DNA of 64,000 bases from Heterobasidion occidentale (taxonomy: Eukaryota; Basidiomycota; Agaricomycetes; Russulales; Bondarzewiaceae): the NCBI GenBank assembly GCA_039111635.1, contig JBCAQO010000001.1:3100001-3164000 (forward strand). The letters run 5' to 3'. Shown here one piece after another: positions 23,035-36,452 of the stretch (the first letter of the stretch is position 1; every line of letters begins with the position of its first letter). A model generated the notes under the pieces. It was not told the origin of the DNA, did no database searches, and was given only the letters and a program-made list of their open reading frames with translations. The position numbers and the translations under genes were made by a program.

Positions 23035-26000
23035 CTACGCCCGACCGCTTTTCTTCTTCTTATTGACGACTTTGAAGCCTCCCCACTCCGATTGTTGAGA
23101 TGGTTTCGGCTGCGCCTTCACCACATCCGCGATGGAAGGACCCTTACCCGGAGTGGTCATGCCTCTTCTCGACGCCGCGTCCGTCTTGCGTTTGCTCACG
23201 AACTCCTGAGCAAAACGCCGCCCATCGAGCGTCGTGCTGTTCGCGTAGATGAGCTCGGAAATGATCTCCATGGTTGAAGGGTCGACGTCTAGAGGGAATG
23301 AGAGCAGCATTGACATGATCTCTTCGCCTATTGCATAGTGTAAGCCATTGTACAACTGGACGGCACAGGCAAGGAACGACAAATGAACGCACAGTTAACA
23401 GAGTTGTTGAGTCCCTTCAACGAGTCATTCAACCACTTCATGAAAGCAGGCGAAGGAACTACAGGCGTATCATCGACCTTGAATGCAGATGCGACTTTGA
23501 CCGCAGCAGGAGCTGTGGATCGAGCGACAGAAACAGTGCCATTTGGCGCCCGCGTTGAAGAAGTAGTTACTGAAGCAGTAGACGTAGCTGTCGGATTGGC
23601 AGGGCGCACAGCAGCAGGAATTGTCGGGGCTGACAGTTTACCATTCGAGCCGACAGTAGTCCAGGCACCGCCAACAGTAGGTGTAGGTGTGGCGCTCTAA
23701 GGTGAAGCTTTATCAATGTTTTCTATCTCGAATCTTGAGATGGCAAACCTTTGTCGTCGTCTCCGCATACGCACGGCGAGCGGCTGCAACCGCAGCCGTC
23801 TCTTTTGCAGCCATCTTCTTCCGTCTTTCCTCCTCTTCCTGTATTTCCTTCATGGTCTTCTTAGAAGTAGAGGGTTTGACCGTGTTGGTCCATACAGGTG
23901 CAGGCGCACCCGGCGTGGATGGTGTGGCGGCCGCAGAAGGCGCTGCCTCTTTGGTCGAGGTATGGCGGGTAGCACCAACCTGAGAGGTAGGAAGGCCCCA
24001 AGAAGCTGTGAATGTCTGCGCGTCGTCGGATGGTTGAGGCGAGGTCTGAGCGGCAGCCGCCCGCGCAATCCGCTCCCTCTCCCTCTCAGCAGCTTTCTTC
24101 ATCTCCTGCTTCTTCGCCTCGGCCTCCTGGATTTCCCTCAAGCTGAGACCCGCAGACGAGCCCTTTTTCTTTTCATCCTCGGTAGACCAGACGAGTTTGC
24201 CCGGGGTAGGAAGAACTGGAGAAGGAGGCTTTGTAGAGGACTTCGCAGTGGGAGCAACGGTTGCAGCCTGTGTCGAGGACTTGCGATGGGGCCTCGGCTG
24301 TTGTTGTTGCTGTTGCGAAAGCTCTGGGCTAGGTACATGTGAAGACGGCGTCCCGACAACTTCAGAGAGTTCTACTGGACTTTCCACAGTCAACTGCGCT
24401 TCGTGGGCACCCCCAGAGGCTTCTTGGTCTTGCTGCTGATTATGCTGACCGAGGTTACTGACCGTCAAGCTGCTGGGACCAGAAGCCGGTCCCCGATTGT
24501 CGTAGGCGCCAATAGAAGTGTTGATCCATGGTGATTGATCAAGAGCAGCAGTTACGGGCTGCGAAACCTGGCTGGGACGAGCCCAAGGCGATGGTGGCGG
24601 AGGGGCAACCCTAGTAGATACAGTGTTGGTGGACGTAGGGAATACATTGGGGTTCACTGCAGATTGCTTGGGTACGGATTCCTCGAGAGTATTCCATGGA
24701 GACTGTGCTTGTGAAGGTTGTTGGGGGTCATGATTCGGTTCGGAGCAATAACATGGGGTGATGGTTGTGTTGTGACAGAGAGTGGCTGAGTCGGAGCCAT
24801 AGAATACTGCAATGCTGAAGACTGGTTGAAAAGCTGAGCCGGTGCTTGAGAGCCGAACGGTGAGCTGGAAACACCATTGGTGTAGCCGTCAAGGCCAATT
24901 CCACCATGAAGGTCGAGTTTCTCTTCCGATGCATACGGATCCCGTATCCCGAGGCGAGAAAGATCCCGATGGTTCATCGCGGGAACACTCGTGTAGCCCA
25001 TAGATATATTGTCCTGAATACCGCGGACGTTACTGAAGTTCCGAACCATCGTCGGCTGTGCAGCATACGTAGGGTCCACGCCTTGAGCGAGATTTTGTAT
25101 GAAGGGATCTGTGGACCCTGCTCTTGGGCCATTCAAACCTGGATGAACGTTCCCAGTTGATGGCCAGGCATTCTGAACAGGTAGTGAAGGTGCACCATGG
25201 CCGAAATTATCGATAGACGATGTTCGAATGGGGGTGACGTTTCCGAGGGAACGATTGGCGAAACTTGGATCGTACTGATGTCCATCATTGAACATGGGCC
25301 TCCTCGCAACCCCGTACGCAGACGAAGGGTCGACGGCGAAACTGCTTTGTCGAGAGCCTGCTGGCGAATCATTTGTGGAGTAAAGATGGCCGCCTGCATG
25401 ACCACCAAATGCAGCCGGGTCGGGAGAGCCGTTCCCAAATCGACCAGCACCAAATGAGGAGGAGGGTGAGTCGATGCAACAGATCCTGAAGTAAGATATG
25501 GTTCTAAGGCAGAAGGATGTAAAGAACGTGTGGGGATAGGTTGGTAGGGCGGATTCAATCCGCTGGCATCTCGAGACTGCGCAAAACCATCAAATGAAGA
25601 GTCGACCTGGCGAGCTAAACCAGGAGGTGCTGAGTTACTAGAAAAGTGGCTGAGGAATACCTGTGCACCATTCGCACGACGAGCCAGCTCGCCAACAGGT
25701 GTCCAATCTTGATCAATGTTTGTGCGCTTCATAAGAAGATCAGCCGCGAAGTAGCCCTCGTCATACCACTTCTGCATCACATCAGCACGGAAAGGACCTG
25801 AGCATCAACCATGAATAAAACACCAAACCATATATGGAGATCTCAAGTGACTTGCCTTGCACCTGTCCTTGAGGGTCAAGGTAAGACCATTCGACGCTTG
25901 CAACGTCGGTGATACCTGGGGGTGGCCCAGCATTCGCTGGATCGGGATTCGTTTGAGGGCCCGAAGGTGTTGTAGGCGCCTGCCCTGCAAATCCCTGATC

Positions 26001-27047
26001 GCCTAGCGAAAGGTTCGCAATATCCTGATCAATAACACGAGCTTCTGACGATTCTAGACCGTCCGGAATGTCAACAGCAGAGGAGTGGATGCGATCATCT
26101 GCAGCCTGGTGGTTGTGAACAGTAAGATCACCGTTCTCAGCTGCCTGACCCCATCCGCCGCCCTGGGGTTCTTCCTCCTCCTCCTTTATCTCCTTGTCAC
26201 TTGTGTATTCCATGCCGGTCCCGAATTTCGCGCCCGCTTCGGAAGCGCGTCTCCTCGAGGTCCAAGAATCTGGTGCGTTTAAGATTCCATCAAACCCAGG
26301 AGTTGTGGGTATGCGAGTACGAGGAGAAGAGAGGCCACTGTCCCGCGAAGAGTTCGTCCCGCCCTGCATTGAAGACAGTGACAATTTCCTTGGTACGCCC
26401 AACGTGGGTTGCTCTAGCAAAGAGCGATGTTGGATTCTAGCACTCGGCTCAACAAAACCACGCACCCGAACCCGAGCTGTCTTTCCTTCTGGCAATGAGG
26501 TTTCCAAACCGCTCCCGTATGGGGCTTGCAACACCGGAAGGAGTGTGAAGTAGTTTAGTCCTTTCTCCTGACGGGGTGGCGAGAGGCGAGAGGTAGTCAG
26601 TCGACTGACGCCTGCGCACCTCGGAGTTGAGAGAGCCTACAAAAAGCTAAGGAAAGCGTGGTGATTTTTTGCCATCAAACAACCTACACGTGTATCCATA
26701 AAAACGGTACGTACCTTTCTCTCCGCGTCAGTCCATTCTTTCATAGCGATCGGCTCGCTCCCAACTTCGCGCACAACGCCCTCCCATCGTTCAACCTCCA
26801 GTCCAAGGCCGCCTCTGCCACCTCCCTCCTTATAGATCTTGAGGAGCTCTTCTTTGGAATAGCGGAAAGGGTGAACTATGTCTGATTTTTCATGGGGCAT
26901 GTTCAGAGTGGTGGTCACAAGAGATGAATAGGAAGATGCCCCGGGAGACGCATGAGAGGTAACAGGAGGAGGAGAGGGAGGGTTCTGCGGGCGCGCATGT
27001 TTGGGACGCATCCATTCGGGACCAAAGTGCATGGTTGTGGTCGTCAT
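23035..27047 (-). CDS. GYF-domain protein (Smy2/GIGYF-like)
   Basis: GYF domains bind proline-rich ligands; Smy2/GIGYF proteins work in mRNA repression and COPII traffic. The start at 27047 gives MTTTTMHFGPEWMRPKHARP, and YSKEELLKIYKEGG is the eIF4E/4EHP-binding-like N-terminal segment. Exons from 26534 to 25782 are Ser/Pro-rich (VRVRGFVEPSARIQHRSLL). The GYF domain spans the intron at about 25850-25800: VEWSYLDPQGQVQG joined to MQKWYDEGYFAADLLMKRT, then WTPVGELARR. A long Gln/Ser/Pro region follows, with a charged coiled coil (LSLREIQEAEAKKQEMKKAA; KTMKEIQEEEERRKKM). A conserved C-terminal helical block reads FLACAVQLYNGLHYAIGEE and LSFPLDVDPSTMEIISELIY, ending KVVNKKKKSGRA at 23035. It is about 1200 residues. 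Confidence 0.9.
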
Positions 27048-27396
27048 TTTACCGATGAAATAAGAGGTTGAGACGTGTGAGGTCGAGTGGAGAGTGCTAG
27101 CAGGTGGCGTCGGACGTGCGTAGGATAAATTTCTCTGTAAAGAGTTGTGGTCCTATTGAGCGTACAACTGCGTGAAGCCCTCCACTTCAGGGCCGGCACT
27201 CAAATACTCAGCCACCACTGCATCCTTTCTTGCACAAAAATCACGACAATAGACAAAGAGGCTAGAGTGCTTCCTATCAATTACACCAGTGTCCGTGTCC
27301 TTTATGTAGAATAATGACCACCAATTCCACGAGAAATTTCCGTCAATTGGCACTACGCCTGTCCCTCATGAGCGGCGCTAACCCTTTTCTATCCAT

Positions 27397-29867
27397 CTAG
27401 CTATACACGCGCCATTTACTGATCGGGAGTGCTGTGTACCTACAGTTAGGGATGATCAAAGCTGGCGTGACAAGACTGACCTTGCAGTTTACGAGCCGTA
27501 GGAATGATAAAGGCTATCAAGAAGATGACGCCGAATGTCAAGCAGAATGACGACACGATGTAGTAACCATCCCGCTCAGTGACACACTGCCCTCCTATGT
27601 CCGCGCAATGAGCTTTGCCTTGGTCAGAGACACACTCCACAGCTGTGGAAAAACTATGAGTATTGAAATTTGGAATGGCGTTGCGATGCTAACCGGGAAT
27701 GGTGAGGAGAGATTCCTTGACTTCACATGTTGCAATAGTGAAGAAGTCCACGCCTGATACCGAGATTAGAACAAAAACACGAGAGGTTGACAATCATCCG
27801 GCACACCTTTCAGCACGAAATATTTCGGCCACGTTCCACCCAAGTTTGTGAAGGTATTAAGAAGCTAAAAATGCACATTCAGTCTAAGGTCTCATAGTGA
27901 AGAGATGACTGACTGTCATATAAGTTCCACCGATTACTGGATCGGATATTTGAGTATGGAAAGCTGAGATACCGACAAATTGTATCGTCCTACGTAAATG
28001 ATGAGAGACAACCAGTTTGAAGGAGATAGAGAACTTACGAGGAGAATGACTGTAATACAGTGTGGACGATGAGGAATACAAAAAAACCATTCGAGATGGG
28101 CGGGGTGGGGAACCAATACACGATGAGTGTTGCCATTAGGGCAAACCCTAGCCTAGGCCAGAATGCCCAAAGCCATGGCCGAAGAGGGGAGTCCCCACGA
28201 GACCATTTTGCCGCCAGCCATCCTCCAACAATTTGAAAGGGAAAATCTATCAGAACCGCGACGGCGAGATCTTCTTTGCCGAGACCTTTCTCGACGATCT
28301 TTAGGGAAGTGACCGCTTCATTTGCTGCAAACCCTATTTTCGCGAAAAGATGCATTAAAATGAAGGTTTGAATGTCTGCAGCAGGCAATATCAGCATCCG
28401 GGTCTCCAGAACAGAGGTGATGATATATACGTTTCAATTTCATGATGCTCCAAATAGTCTTGTAAACGCCGGTAACGCTCACATCATTTTCTTCTAGGAC
28501 TTCATTCCGCTGTAATTTTTCCAGATAAGAACAAGTCAGTTCCTGAATGTATTTTAGAAATACCTCTGTCTGGAAGAACGTCAGCCATATGGTCACGGAG
28601 AAGCATATGACGCTCCAGAAACGCAGATAGGTACCTAGGCCGAGGTGAGGAACGCCCCACTTCTCACTATATTCGACACTTTAGTGCCCACAAAATCCTA
28701 TGTCACAACCTACGTACTTGAAAGCCTCGCTATTAAGGGCAAGGAAAACTGTGAACGAGGCGAAATAGCCTGTGTTGAGCCCGATGGTCTGGCATGTAGA
28801 TGCGTAAGATAAGTTTTCTTGCGACAAAAGAGTGAGGGCCCAGCCTGATAGTAAATTCATCAAAACTGATCAGACAAGATCCTAAGTTTCGGGTACTAAC
28901 CATCGACAGCGATGTCTGAAAAGCACCAGTCAGTCACCATGAGAATTCATAGATGATGCCACTTACCCTGCGTTGCTGCAATGAGCACGAGCGAGGTGAA
29001 TACGAAAGTCAACGTGTAGACGTTGTCTGCCGGCTGTGGGATGTAAAATCAGTCGACAACCAGGAGACGATGACAAAAGCGGGCTGACATGTTCCATAAG
29101 TCTCTCAACATTAAATGATATATAGAGCATGAGTGAACCGATCACGCTCTGCATCGGGATGATCCAAGACTTCCGACGGCCCACGGACGGCAAGAACTTT
29201 GAATCGACGATAGGGGACCAAAGAAGTTTCAAAGAATAAGGATAGCTTGAGAGGGCAAACACAGCTAGTTGCGAGTAGGATAGATGTTCTCGCAGAAGGA
29301 ATGGCACGGATCCTGAACATCATAAGAATCAAACAGAACAGTTGATAGCAGAAATCAATATACCTAACGCGAGTCCTATCTAAAAAGCAAAGTGTCAGAG
29401 GGGCGACCAGGATGAAGGACAAAAACAAAACAAACTCACTGGGACGCCTTGAATGAGGTCTACATCATGTTATGAAGGTTTAAGTGACGTGGCGGGCTGA
29501 ATCGCATGAAGAAAGACGAACACAAAATTGACAACAGTACCATAGCTTTCTTATCCTCTGCGGTCAAAGTCGACTTGGCCTTCTCGGCTCCTGACTCAAG
29601 GCCGAACCCGTCCACGCCAGCGCCGGCCTCTCGCCTCTCATCTTCATTCAGCAAAGTCAACTCCACTTCGTCCGTGCCGCCGTCGCTTCCACTTGCCCAA
29701 TCGCGACCAGGACGCGATGACCTAGGCGTGCGAGGCTGAATCTGGATGCTATTCAACGAAGTCGTCATCGCGTCGTGTTTCGCGCCTCGGGACATGTCCT
29801 TTTGCTCGGTAAGCTTGCGGCGCTGCCTTGGCTGTTTTGATGATGATATAGCGCGCTGCGCGGACAT
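27397..29867 (-). CDS. ER acetyl-CoA transporter (SLC33A1/AT-1 family)
   Basis: This multi-pass MFS-type carrier brings acetyl-CoA into the ER lumen for acetylation of proteins and glycans. The start at 29867 gives MSAQRAISSSKQPRQRRKLT, then a Ser-rich cytosolic N-terminus. Conserved segments are DKKAMVLLSIL, QGVPIGLALGSVPFLLREHL, YSQLAVFALSSYPYSLKLLW, SPIVDSKFLPSVGRRKSWII, AATQDIAVDGWALTLLS, CQTIGLNTGYFASFTVFLAL, HLFAKIGFAANEAVTSLKI, IDFPFQIVGGWLAAKW and DPVIGGTYMTLLNTFTNLGG. SPIVDS, QDIAVDGW and GGTYMTLLNT are typical of the family. The last exon reads ALPISKWRVYS with the stop at 27397-27399, which resolves the C-terminus using the acceptor CACAG at about 27433. At least eight short introns. 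Confidence 0.92.
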
Positions 29868-30454
29868 GAGGACAGGGAGTGAGGGGTCAGCAAAGGAAGG
29901 TTGGGAGAAGAGTCTGAGGGATGTCGAGTAAGTGAGATAGATGACAGCGAGGCTCACCGTTAGAGAATCAAGATGAGGCAAATACGGGTTGGCATCTGGA
30001 CTCTCGGCGAACCGACACATTGGTATAAATACTATCACGTGACCACGTCGCGTCGCGACCACGATGCTGCGCGACTTGTGCGGGATGCCCATGCACTTTC
30101 ATCCGTTTTGTTCCTGACGTTGCCTGGTGTAATAGTCCTCGCTTCCCTTCGTTTACACGTAGACAGACCCCGTGCCCGCTCTCTTATCAGAGGCTCTTCT
30201 GCTATTGGGTGACAAACACCAGTATGGAATTACGACATGCATTTGGCAAGCTTACTTCCGAGACACTACACAAAAAGCGATGGGAAATCAGAGGATTCAA
30301 AGCATAACAACCCTTTTCTGAGTGGCAAGAGATATATGAACTAGACAACTAGACCACAAATCGTCAAATATGGACACATCCCGAGGTACGGAGTCGGAAA
30401 TTAGACGGAGTATGGCCATCGTTGCGGCTGTCTGTGGGAGACGAGGCAAACTGA

Positions 30455-33400
30455 TCAAGCTGAACTGAACGTCGGAAATTCGCCAATGCGAAGTTTCGTA
30501 GCCTGTTGGAAACGTACAAAATCAGTTGGCATATCTCTGGTAGTCAACACTCTGAGCCTTACTCCAAAAGGCCAAAGAGTTATCGCAGTAGCCTCTCCTG
30601 TGCAAGTCGGGCTCTCAGGCGGGGATGCGGCGAAGGTATTGCCAGAGATAGGCCAATCAATAGGGCATGCTGTGGCCGAAATGGTCATAGGAGGGAGACC
30701 CGAATCAAAGATGGGCGATGGGAGAGAGCCAGAGGGCGGTGAGGTATTGTGAAATTTCAGTGTTGTCGGATCTATGGCGTATTTCCAATTGTTCGTCGCT
30801 TCGAACTGTAAATCGACTGCCCGACTTTCCTGCGAGTTGCGGGCAAGGACAATTTGATTCCTGGCGATATCGAAAGCATAGTGCAGGGGACCACGATGCA
30901 CAGCAATCGACCCATGGGGGCGGGACTCTGAATGCGGCATGTTAGAGTGTGAATACCATCGAAATGTTGATCTCACCTGTCGTGATCTCCGCGGGAAGAT
31001 TCAAGACGAATTTCGTGGCACCAGCACCCAGTTGAATAGCTTGCAGCCCGTTTTTCGGAGACAAAGCTTGAGCGCCACTCTCGTTGATATTTATCGTCCC
31101 GTTTGTGACCCAGCTTGGAATCCGGACGTAATAAGTAAATGCCTTCTCCGCATTGATGGTTGTGGTCAGGGTATCGCTGAAAGGGTAGATCGTGTCTACG
31201 CTCGCTGAAACCGCGTTACCTGTTGCAGATAGTCGGTGAGCACATTGCCATCCACGTGTGTAGAAACTGACCGTCGACGAGCGTCGTGCTTGCGCTGAAA
31301 GGCCCAAGATACACTTGTACGAGCGACTGCTGGTCCGGAGTCATCACGAAAGAGTTGGTGATGAATTTGGGCCAGCCCTGCGGATGATTGACAGTGCAGC
31401 ATCTAGAAGGGTGTAAAGCATTCTATGCATTGTTGGCGTCTGAAGTTCCAAGCTCAGTACTTACGGATAGTTAGGTTCTAAGCCAAATACGTTGGAATAT
31501 GGCCTATGGGAAAGAAATATAAAATTTTACTTGTCGCATGATGAGAATAGTCTCGCACCCATCATTTGGGAACGGGTTGCTATAGATCATCATGAGAATA
31601 GCGTCCGATAAGGCAATTGCGTATCTCACGGTGTCATATTTTGCGCCGCAATTTGGTTCTGTTGTTGAAGGTACTGCCGTGACCACATATCTTGAAATCA
31701 CAGCGGGTGTTAATTTCCTCCATGAAAACAGATCAAAAAAATCATACCCCCTGTCAATGTAGCAGGCAAGGCATTGTACGTTATGCGTTCGACCTTTGGC
31801 ACATCAGCCTCGAACCGCAGATGAAAACAGAGAGAAGACGTACCCTGTCGGCAAATTTTGTGTCTCCAATGACTTGATACAAGTACGATCCGCTGGTGTC
31901 ATAATTCAGACATCGTATGCTACGCAAACTGTGTAAACGTTGCCTTACGAGAACATAGTTTCCTGACGGAAATCTTAACTTGGTCGAAGCAGAATTGGTT
32001 CCTGATGGAGACAAGACTCACCACGACTAAACATAGCTCTGTTCTGTCGGTGATTCCGGTCAGAGGATGACAACGTAAAACGCTTAACATGAAAAGCACG
32101 CTTACCCTCTAGCAGCCTCGAGTCCAGCCAGGTATTCATCTGCAGCATAAATCCCAGAGGGCCGGCCATGGTACTTGAAGAGCAGATCCCAGCCTTCACT
32201 CGCTCGATCAAGATCTATAGACAATCTCAACCGGAAGCTTCAACGAGGACAGAGAGTAATTTATACCGGATTGATTGTGGGTGAATCGATAGGTCGAGGG
32301 CAAAGCCTTCAGCCCTTCAGCCATATTGACACCGTGCCAGGTCAATACTGGGAAAGGATTTTCAAGGTTCTCCACCGCCGTCGTGGGGAAATACTGTTTG
32401 ATAGGTCAATGGTTGTGGCCTAAGGATACGGTACTGCACCGACCTCTGTATTGAACACATCCTCCCAAGGATCACCAGTCCACTTCAGCATCTTCATAGT
32501 GTCTATCAAGAGGTCTTCCTGGCCGTTAGGATGGAAATCATACAACCTGATATCAACATGATTGATGTTCAGTTAGTTGCCTCCGTTCCAAAAGTTTCAA
32601 CCGAACCATTCCAGGGTCATGACAAAGTCCTCCCAGCGTGTCTTAGCCCAATCCTCGAGGCCAGTACCATTGTGCAGCATCGAATTAGCAAGTGAGACAA
32701 ATTTGTATAATGCCGTCACGACACGATCGGTCTGAGTTGGGTCTGCCTCGACCATTTGAATTGCGCCAAAGAAGAAAGGGTACCTGCAAGGACACACTTA
32801 AAGTGTGAAAAAGTCAAGGAACATCGAAGCCCACCTTCCCCAAAGATAACGCGGTTTTGTCGTATTCACCTCTGGCCCAAGCCAACCGGTCGCGTCTTGG
32901 TGATCTAGGACATAATCCAAGAATTGTTGTGTCTGTGACTTGATGGTCGCATCACCGAGTAAACTCCGTTGGGGACCATCGCATTCTGTTATACGAACTC
33001 GTGCTAAGTGGATTGATGGATGTGCTCGCACCGACACTCACAAACCAGTAGCTCCCAGCTAGGAAAAGCTTCATTAGTTTTCAGGCTCCATGAATGAATA
33101 GTGGGCCTGCCTTCTTCCAAGTACGAATAATACGATGTTCCCCCGATCCAGTCACTCTGCGAGACACTGAATATCGATAAGATATGACAAGTCATAAATC
33201 CTCTAAAAGAACCTACTAATGGTAGAAATCATGTTCATGCCCCGCTAGACCATTTGTTTGAACAACCAACTAGATGCCAGTCAGTTCAGATGAACTCTAT
33301 AAGAAGACTGGGATCTGCAAGCAATCTACCTGATCGTGTAACCATCCGGCAGGCTTGATAGCTCCCAGCGGGAGACTCAGATACGCCTTCGGAGCAACTG

Positions 33401-33510
33401 AAATCAACGTCAGAGAAATCACGGACTTGCAAGATCTGAGACGTACGCCCGATCTGTGCATGGGCACTTGCGGCGAGCAGAGATATTGTTAGTCGACGAG
33501 CCCACATCAT
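30455..33510 (-). CDS. Secreted GH127-like (DUF1680) glycosidase
   Basis: The start at 33510 gives a signal peptide, MMWARRLTISLLAASAHAQ. The next exon reads VAPKAYLSLPLGAIKPAGWL, the standard opening of DUF1680 proteins, and YYSYLEEAFPYWFNALVPLG follows. An (alpha/alpha)6 barrel continues through QTQQFLDYVLDHQDATGWLG, RYLWGRYPFFFGAIQMVEAD, LYDFHPNGQEDLLIDTMKML, GLKALPSTYRFTHNQSDLD and LEAARGTELCLVVESMFSAS. The Glu-x-Cys of TELC and the Cys pair in YPCCTVNHPQGWPKF match the zinc-cysteine cluster of GH127 beta-L-arabinofuranosidases. A beta-sandwich half follows (FTYYVRIPSWVTNGTININ; HRGPLHYAFDIA), ending at 30455. Real substrate is uncertain; fungal members are poorly characterised. There are many short introns. 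Head to head with the GH72 gene. Confidence 0.8.
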
Positions 33511-34467
33511 AATTCGGACGCAGAGGGAAGTGACGTCGCTGCGGTCTTTTATATGCCTGGAGCAGAGTGGTAGATATGAAAATACGGTCCGATTCATCTC
33601 TACTCGTGATGCTTCAAGGAAGGGAATCCACCAGAGTTGCCATGCGGGTTTCAGCTACTTTGGATAACCAAGCCTGCACGATTCGGAGAAGGTCAGATAT
33701 CGGCGAACGGCCGGACGGCGTACAGAGATTAGCGCTTCAGTCGAAGAGCGTTCGGGACGATATCTGCACATGATCAGTGCTCACCAGATTTCTCCGCTAT
33801 TCTAGAGTTGTAGTTGATCGCGTGTTATGCCGACTCGTGAATTGCTTCCGAGTCAAAACGCATCCTGCATGAAGTATCAGTGGGTCATCTCGTGGTGTAC
33901 CAACGGCCCGCCGGGTATCGTTGAAAACAGAGTTCTCGGAGACAGTTACTGGGGATGTTCCAGAGCGGCCTACAGGTTTGCTAGCTTTCCACCAAGAACA
34001 GGGCGTCCTCTAGACACTACCAACAAACTTTACAAGCCTTGATATACGTTGATATCAATCGGTAGTTGGGATCAGAGATCAGGATGCCATCAGCAAATTC
34101 TAGGCCTCCCGGAGTGGATCCACTAGTGCCACTCTAGCGCCCCACTGTACTCACAAACACGAAAGAAAAACACTCTCCGTATGACGCTCCTGGTTTAAGA
34201 GCGAGAGTAGGTAGCATGCTCTACGTGTGCGAGGGTCCTAAGGGAATAGACTCCCTTTTTGCAGAATTTCCCCACCATCGTCATGATGATGATGTCACGA
34301 CGTCGGCGTCTACTTACGTTAACACGACAGGCCTTCCCACGTTTGTCCATGCCCTCCAAAGGCCTCAAGAGGCCGTGAGTCCAACTCTCCTCGTTTCCTC
34401 CACCCGTTCTGTCTCCATCACCACACTTTCCCCTCGTTTTCTTTCCTTTGGCCTGTGACGAAAAGTA
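33511..34467. other. Divergent promoter region, GH127-like / GH72
   Basis: These 957 bp separate the start codons of two divergent genes for secretory carbohydrate-active enzymes. Several short ORFs on the plus strand (33567-34042) overlap without introns or domain character. The right third is CT-rich on the plus strand (34325-34450), as expected for the leader of the GH72 gene. A short repeated CATCGTCATGATGATGATG lies at 34277-34295. Confidence 0.5.
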
Positions 34468-36452
34468 ATGTTCACAATCTCTCGTCTGGCTACGGCCTGC
34501 ACGATCGCTGCGTCCTTGCTCTCCGGGGTTCATGCCATCGGAAAAATCACCCGGTCTGGCAGGTACCTCTACAACGAGGATGGGAGCCGTTTCTACATCA
34601 AGGGTGTTGCGTACCAGGAGCAAGGTACATCATATGGCTCTTGCGCCTCCATCTAACATAGGCTGATCGTATGTCCTCTCTTTGCAGGCACTGTGTCGTC
34701 CGACCCGAACAATCCTTTCCTCGAACCCTCCAACTTTTTTGACCCGTTGGCAAATGCGACAGCGTGTTCTCGTGACCTGCCCTTCCTGCAGCAGCTGGGT
34801 GTCAACACCATCCGTGTATACAGCGTAAATTCCTCTCTGAATCACGACTCATGCATGCAAGCGCTTAGCAACGCTGGGATCTACACTATGTACTCGTTAT
34901 TTCCATCATTCTCTATTGAAGCTTTCGCTGACTCTTGGTCACTAGTATTGATTTGTCTCTCCCCGTCAACGGATCTATTGACCGTAACTCACCTTCATGG
35001 ACCACGAACTTGCTCAACCTATATATTGGCACCATCGATGCTTTCGCGAAGTACGACAACGTGCTGGCTTACAACGTCGGAAATGAGGTCATAATCAATC
35101 CAAATGGGACTGCCGCTCTCACGTTCGTGAAGGCAGCCGCCCGGGATACCAAAGCCTATTTGTGAGCGCCCGTTTTGTCTCGTAATGTTACGAGACTTCG
35201 GAAAACTGAGGTCCGGCCCTCTACAGAAATTCTAAGTCATTGAGTCCGCTCGTCGGATACGCTGCCATTGACGGTGACTCGACTTGGGTTGATCCGCTCG
35301 CAAATTACCTGTCCTGTGACCCGTCTGGCAGCAATTCGGCTGGTTCATCCATCGATCTCTTCGGTCTTAACAATTAGTACGCGCTTGATGTTTCTGAGTC
35401 ATACGAAAAATGATTTACTGGCTCATCACAGCGAGTGGTGCGGCAACTCTACCTTCCAGCGCTCGTATGCCGGGAAGACGGGTGACTTTGCTGGTTACAA
35501 CGTCGTTGCCTACTTTAGCGAGTTTGGATGTAACGATCCCAGTCCCCGCATTTGGACAGAGGTTAGTGCACTTTTCAGCAGCCAGATGTCCGATGTCTGG
35601 TCAGGCGGCCTTGCCTTCTCCTACTTCCCAGCGGAAAGTAGTCAAGGGGAGTTTGGGATGGTGACAATCAGCGCGGACGGAAGCTCCGTGCAAACCAGTA
35701 CAGACTTCGACAATTTGAAGACTCAGTATGGCCAGGTCTCCCCTCCCAACACTCCCTCGAAGAGCAATGCCGGTTCTGGTACCTACCCGAACTGCTTCTC
35801 GCAAAATTCCACGTTCCTTGCCTCGAACACTCTACCTCCGACCCCGAGCAATTCGGCTTGCCAGTGCTTGGAGAACAACCTCAGTTGTCAATTCAACCCC
35901 CAGACGACCAACACCAGTGCCATCATCGGTACCCTTCTTGACACCGCCTGCTCTCTTATTGGTACTAAAGGCGGAAATTGCGACGCAATCGCCAGCAACG
36001 GTCAGACCGGGCAGTACGGAGTAGTATCAGAATGTGATCCCTGTACGCTGTTCTGTCACAGAACTTCCATAACCAGATATTAACGCTCTTTGTCTCTCGC
36101 AGCTGTCAAACTGTCTTTCGCTATGAGCCAGTACTACGAGGCCAATAACCGTGACCCCCAGGCTTGCAGCTTCTCTGGCAATGGCACTGTGAACAGCAAT
36201 TCGCCGTCCGTCTCTGCGGCGAATGCGGCCGCTAGCTCTTGCCTCGCTAGCGCCACTGGAACATCGGTTCCATCTGCACCAGCTTCCACTGGTAGTTCAT
36301 CTTCGGGCAGCAGTGGCAGTAGTGGCAGCAGCGGGAGTTCAGGGTCTTCAGGAGCGGCTGTTGCTCTCTTCTCAGCTGACTCCCGTGGCCTGTTAAGTGT
36401 TGCTGTCATGTTCGCAGTCACTGTAGCCAGCGGAATGTGGACCCTTGCATAG
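34468..36452 (+). CDS. GPI-anchored 1,3-beta-glucanosyltransferase, GH72 with CBM43 (Gas1/Gel family)
   Basis: The enzyme cuts and rejoins beta-1,3-glucan at the cell surface. The signal peptide is MFTISRLATACTIAASLLSG (cut near VHA). GH72 begins GRYLYNEDGSRFYIKGVAYQ, then NPFLEPSNFFDPLANATACS and DLPFLQQLGVNTIRVYSVN. The acid/base Glu is in VLAYNVGNEVI (about 35090) and the nucleophile Glu in VAYFSEFGCNDPSPRIW (about 35525). The eight-Cys CBM43/X8 module follows: ACQCLENNLSCQFNP, LLDTACSLIG, GNCDAIASNG, GVVSECDP, LSFAMSQYYEANNRDPQACS. A Ser/Gly linker (36290-36350) and a hydrophobic C-terminus (LLSVAVMFAVTVASGMWTLA) form the GPI signal. This is the GH72+ subfamily. About five introns; the one before SECDP's continuation is near 36043-36101. 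Confidence 0.95.

Noticed and set aside
23383..24342. Long plus-strand ORFs (105 and 208 aa) opposite the GYF gene
   Set aside because: They are antisense to clear coding exons of the GYF protein, and their composition is the complement of its Ser/Pro/Gln codons.
27153..27353. Minus-strand ORF as C-terminus of the acetyl-CoA transporter
   Set aside because: The correct last exon reads ALPISKWRVYS and stops at 27397, matching the family ending.
36134..36421. Minus-strand Leu/Pro ORF opposite the GH72 C-terminus
   Set aside because: It is the complement of the Ser/Gly linker and GPI signal of the GH72 gene.
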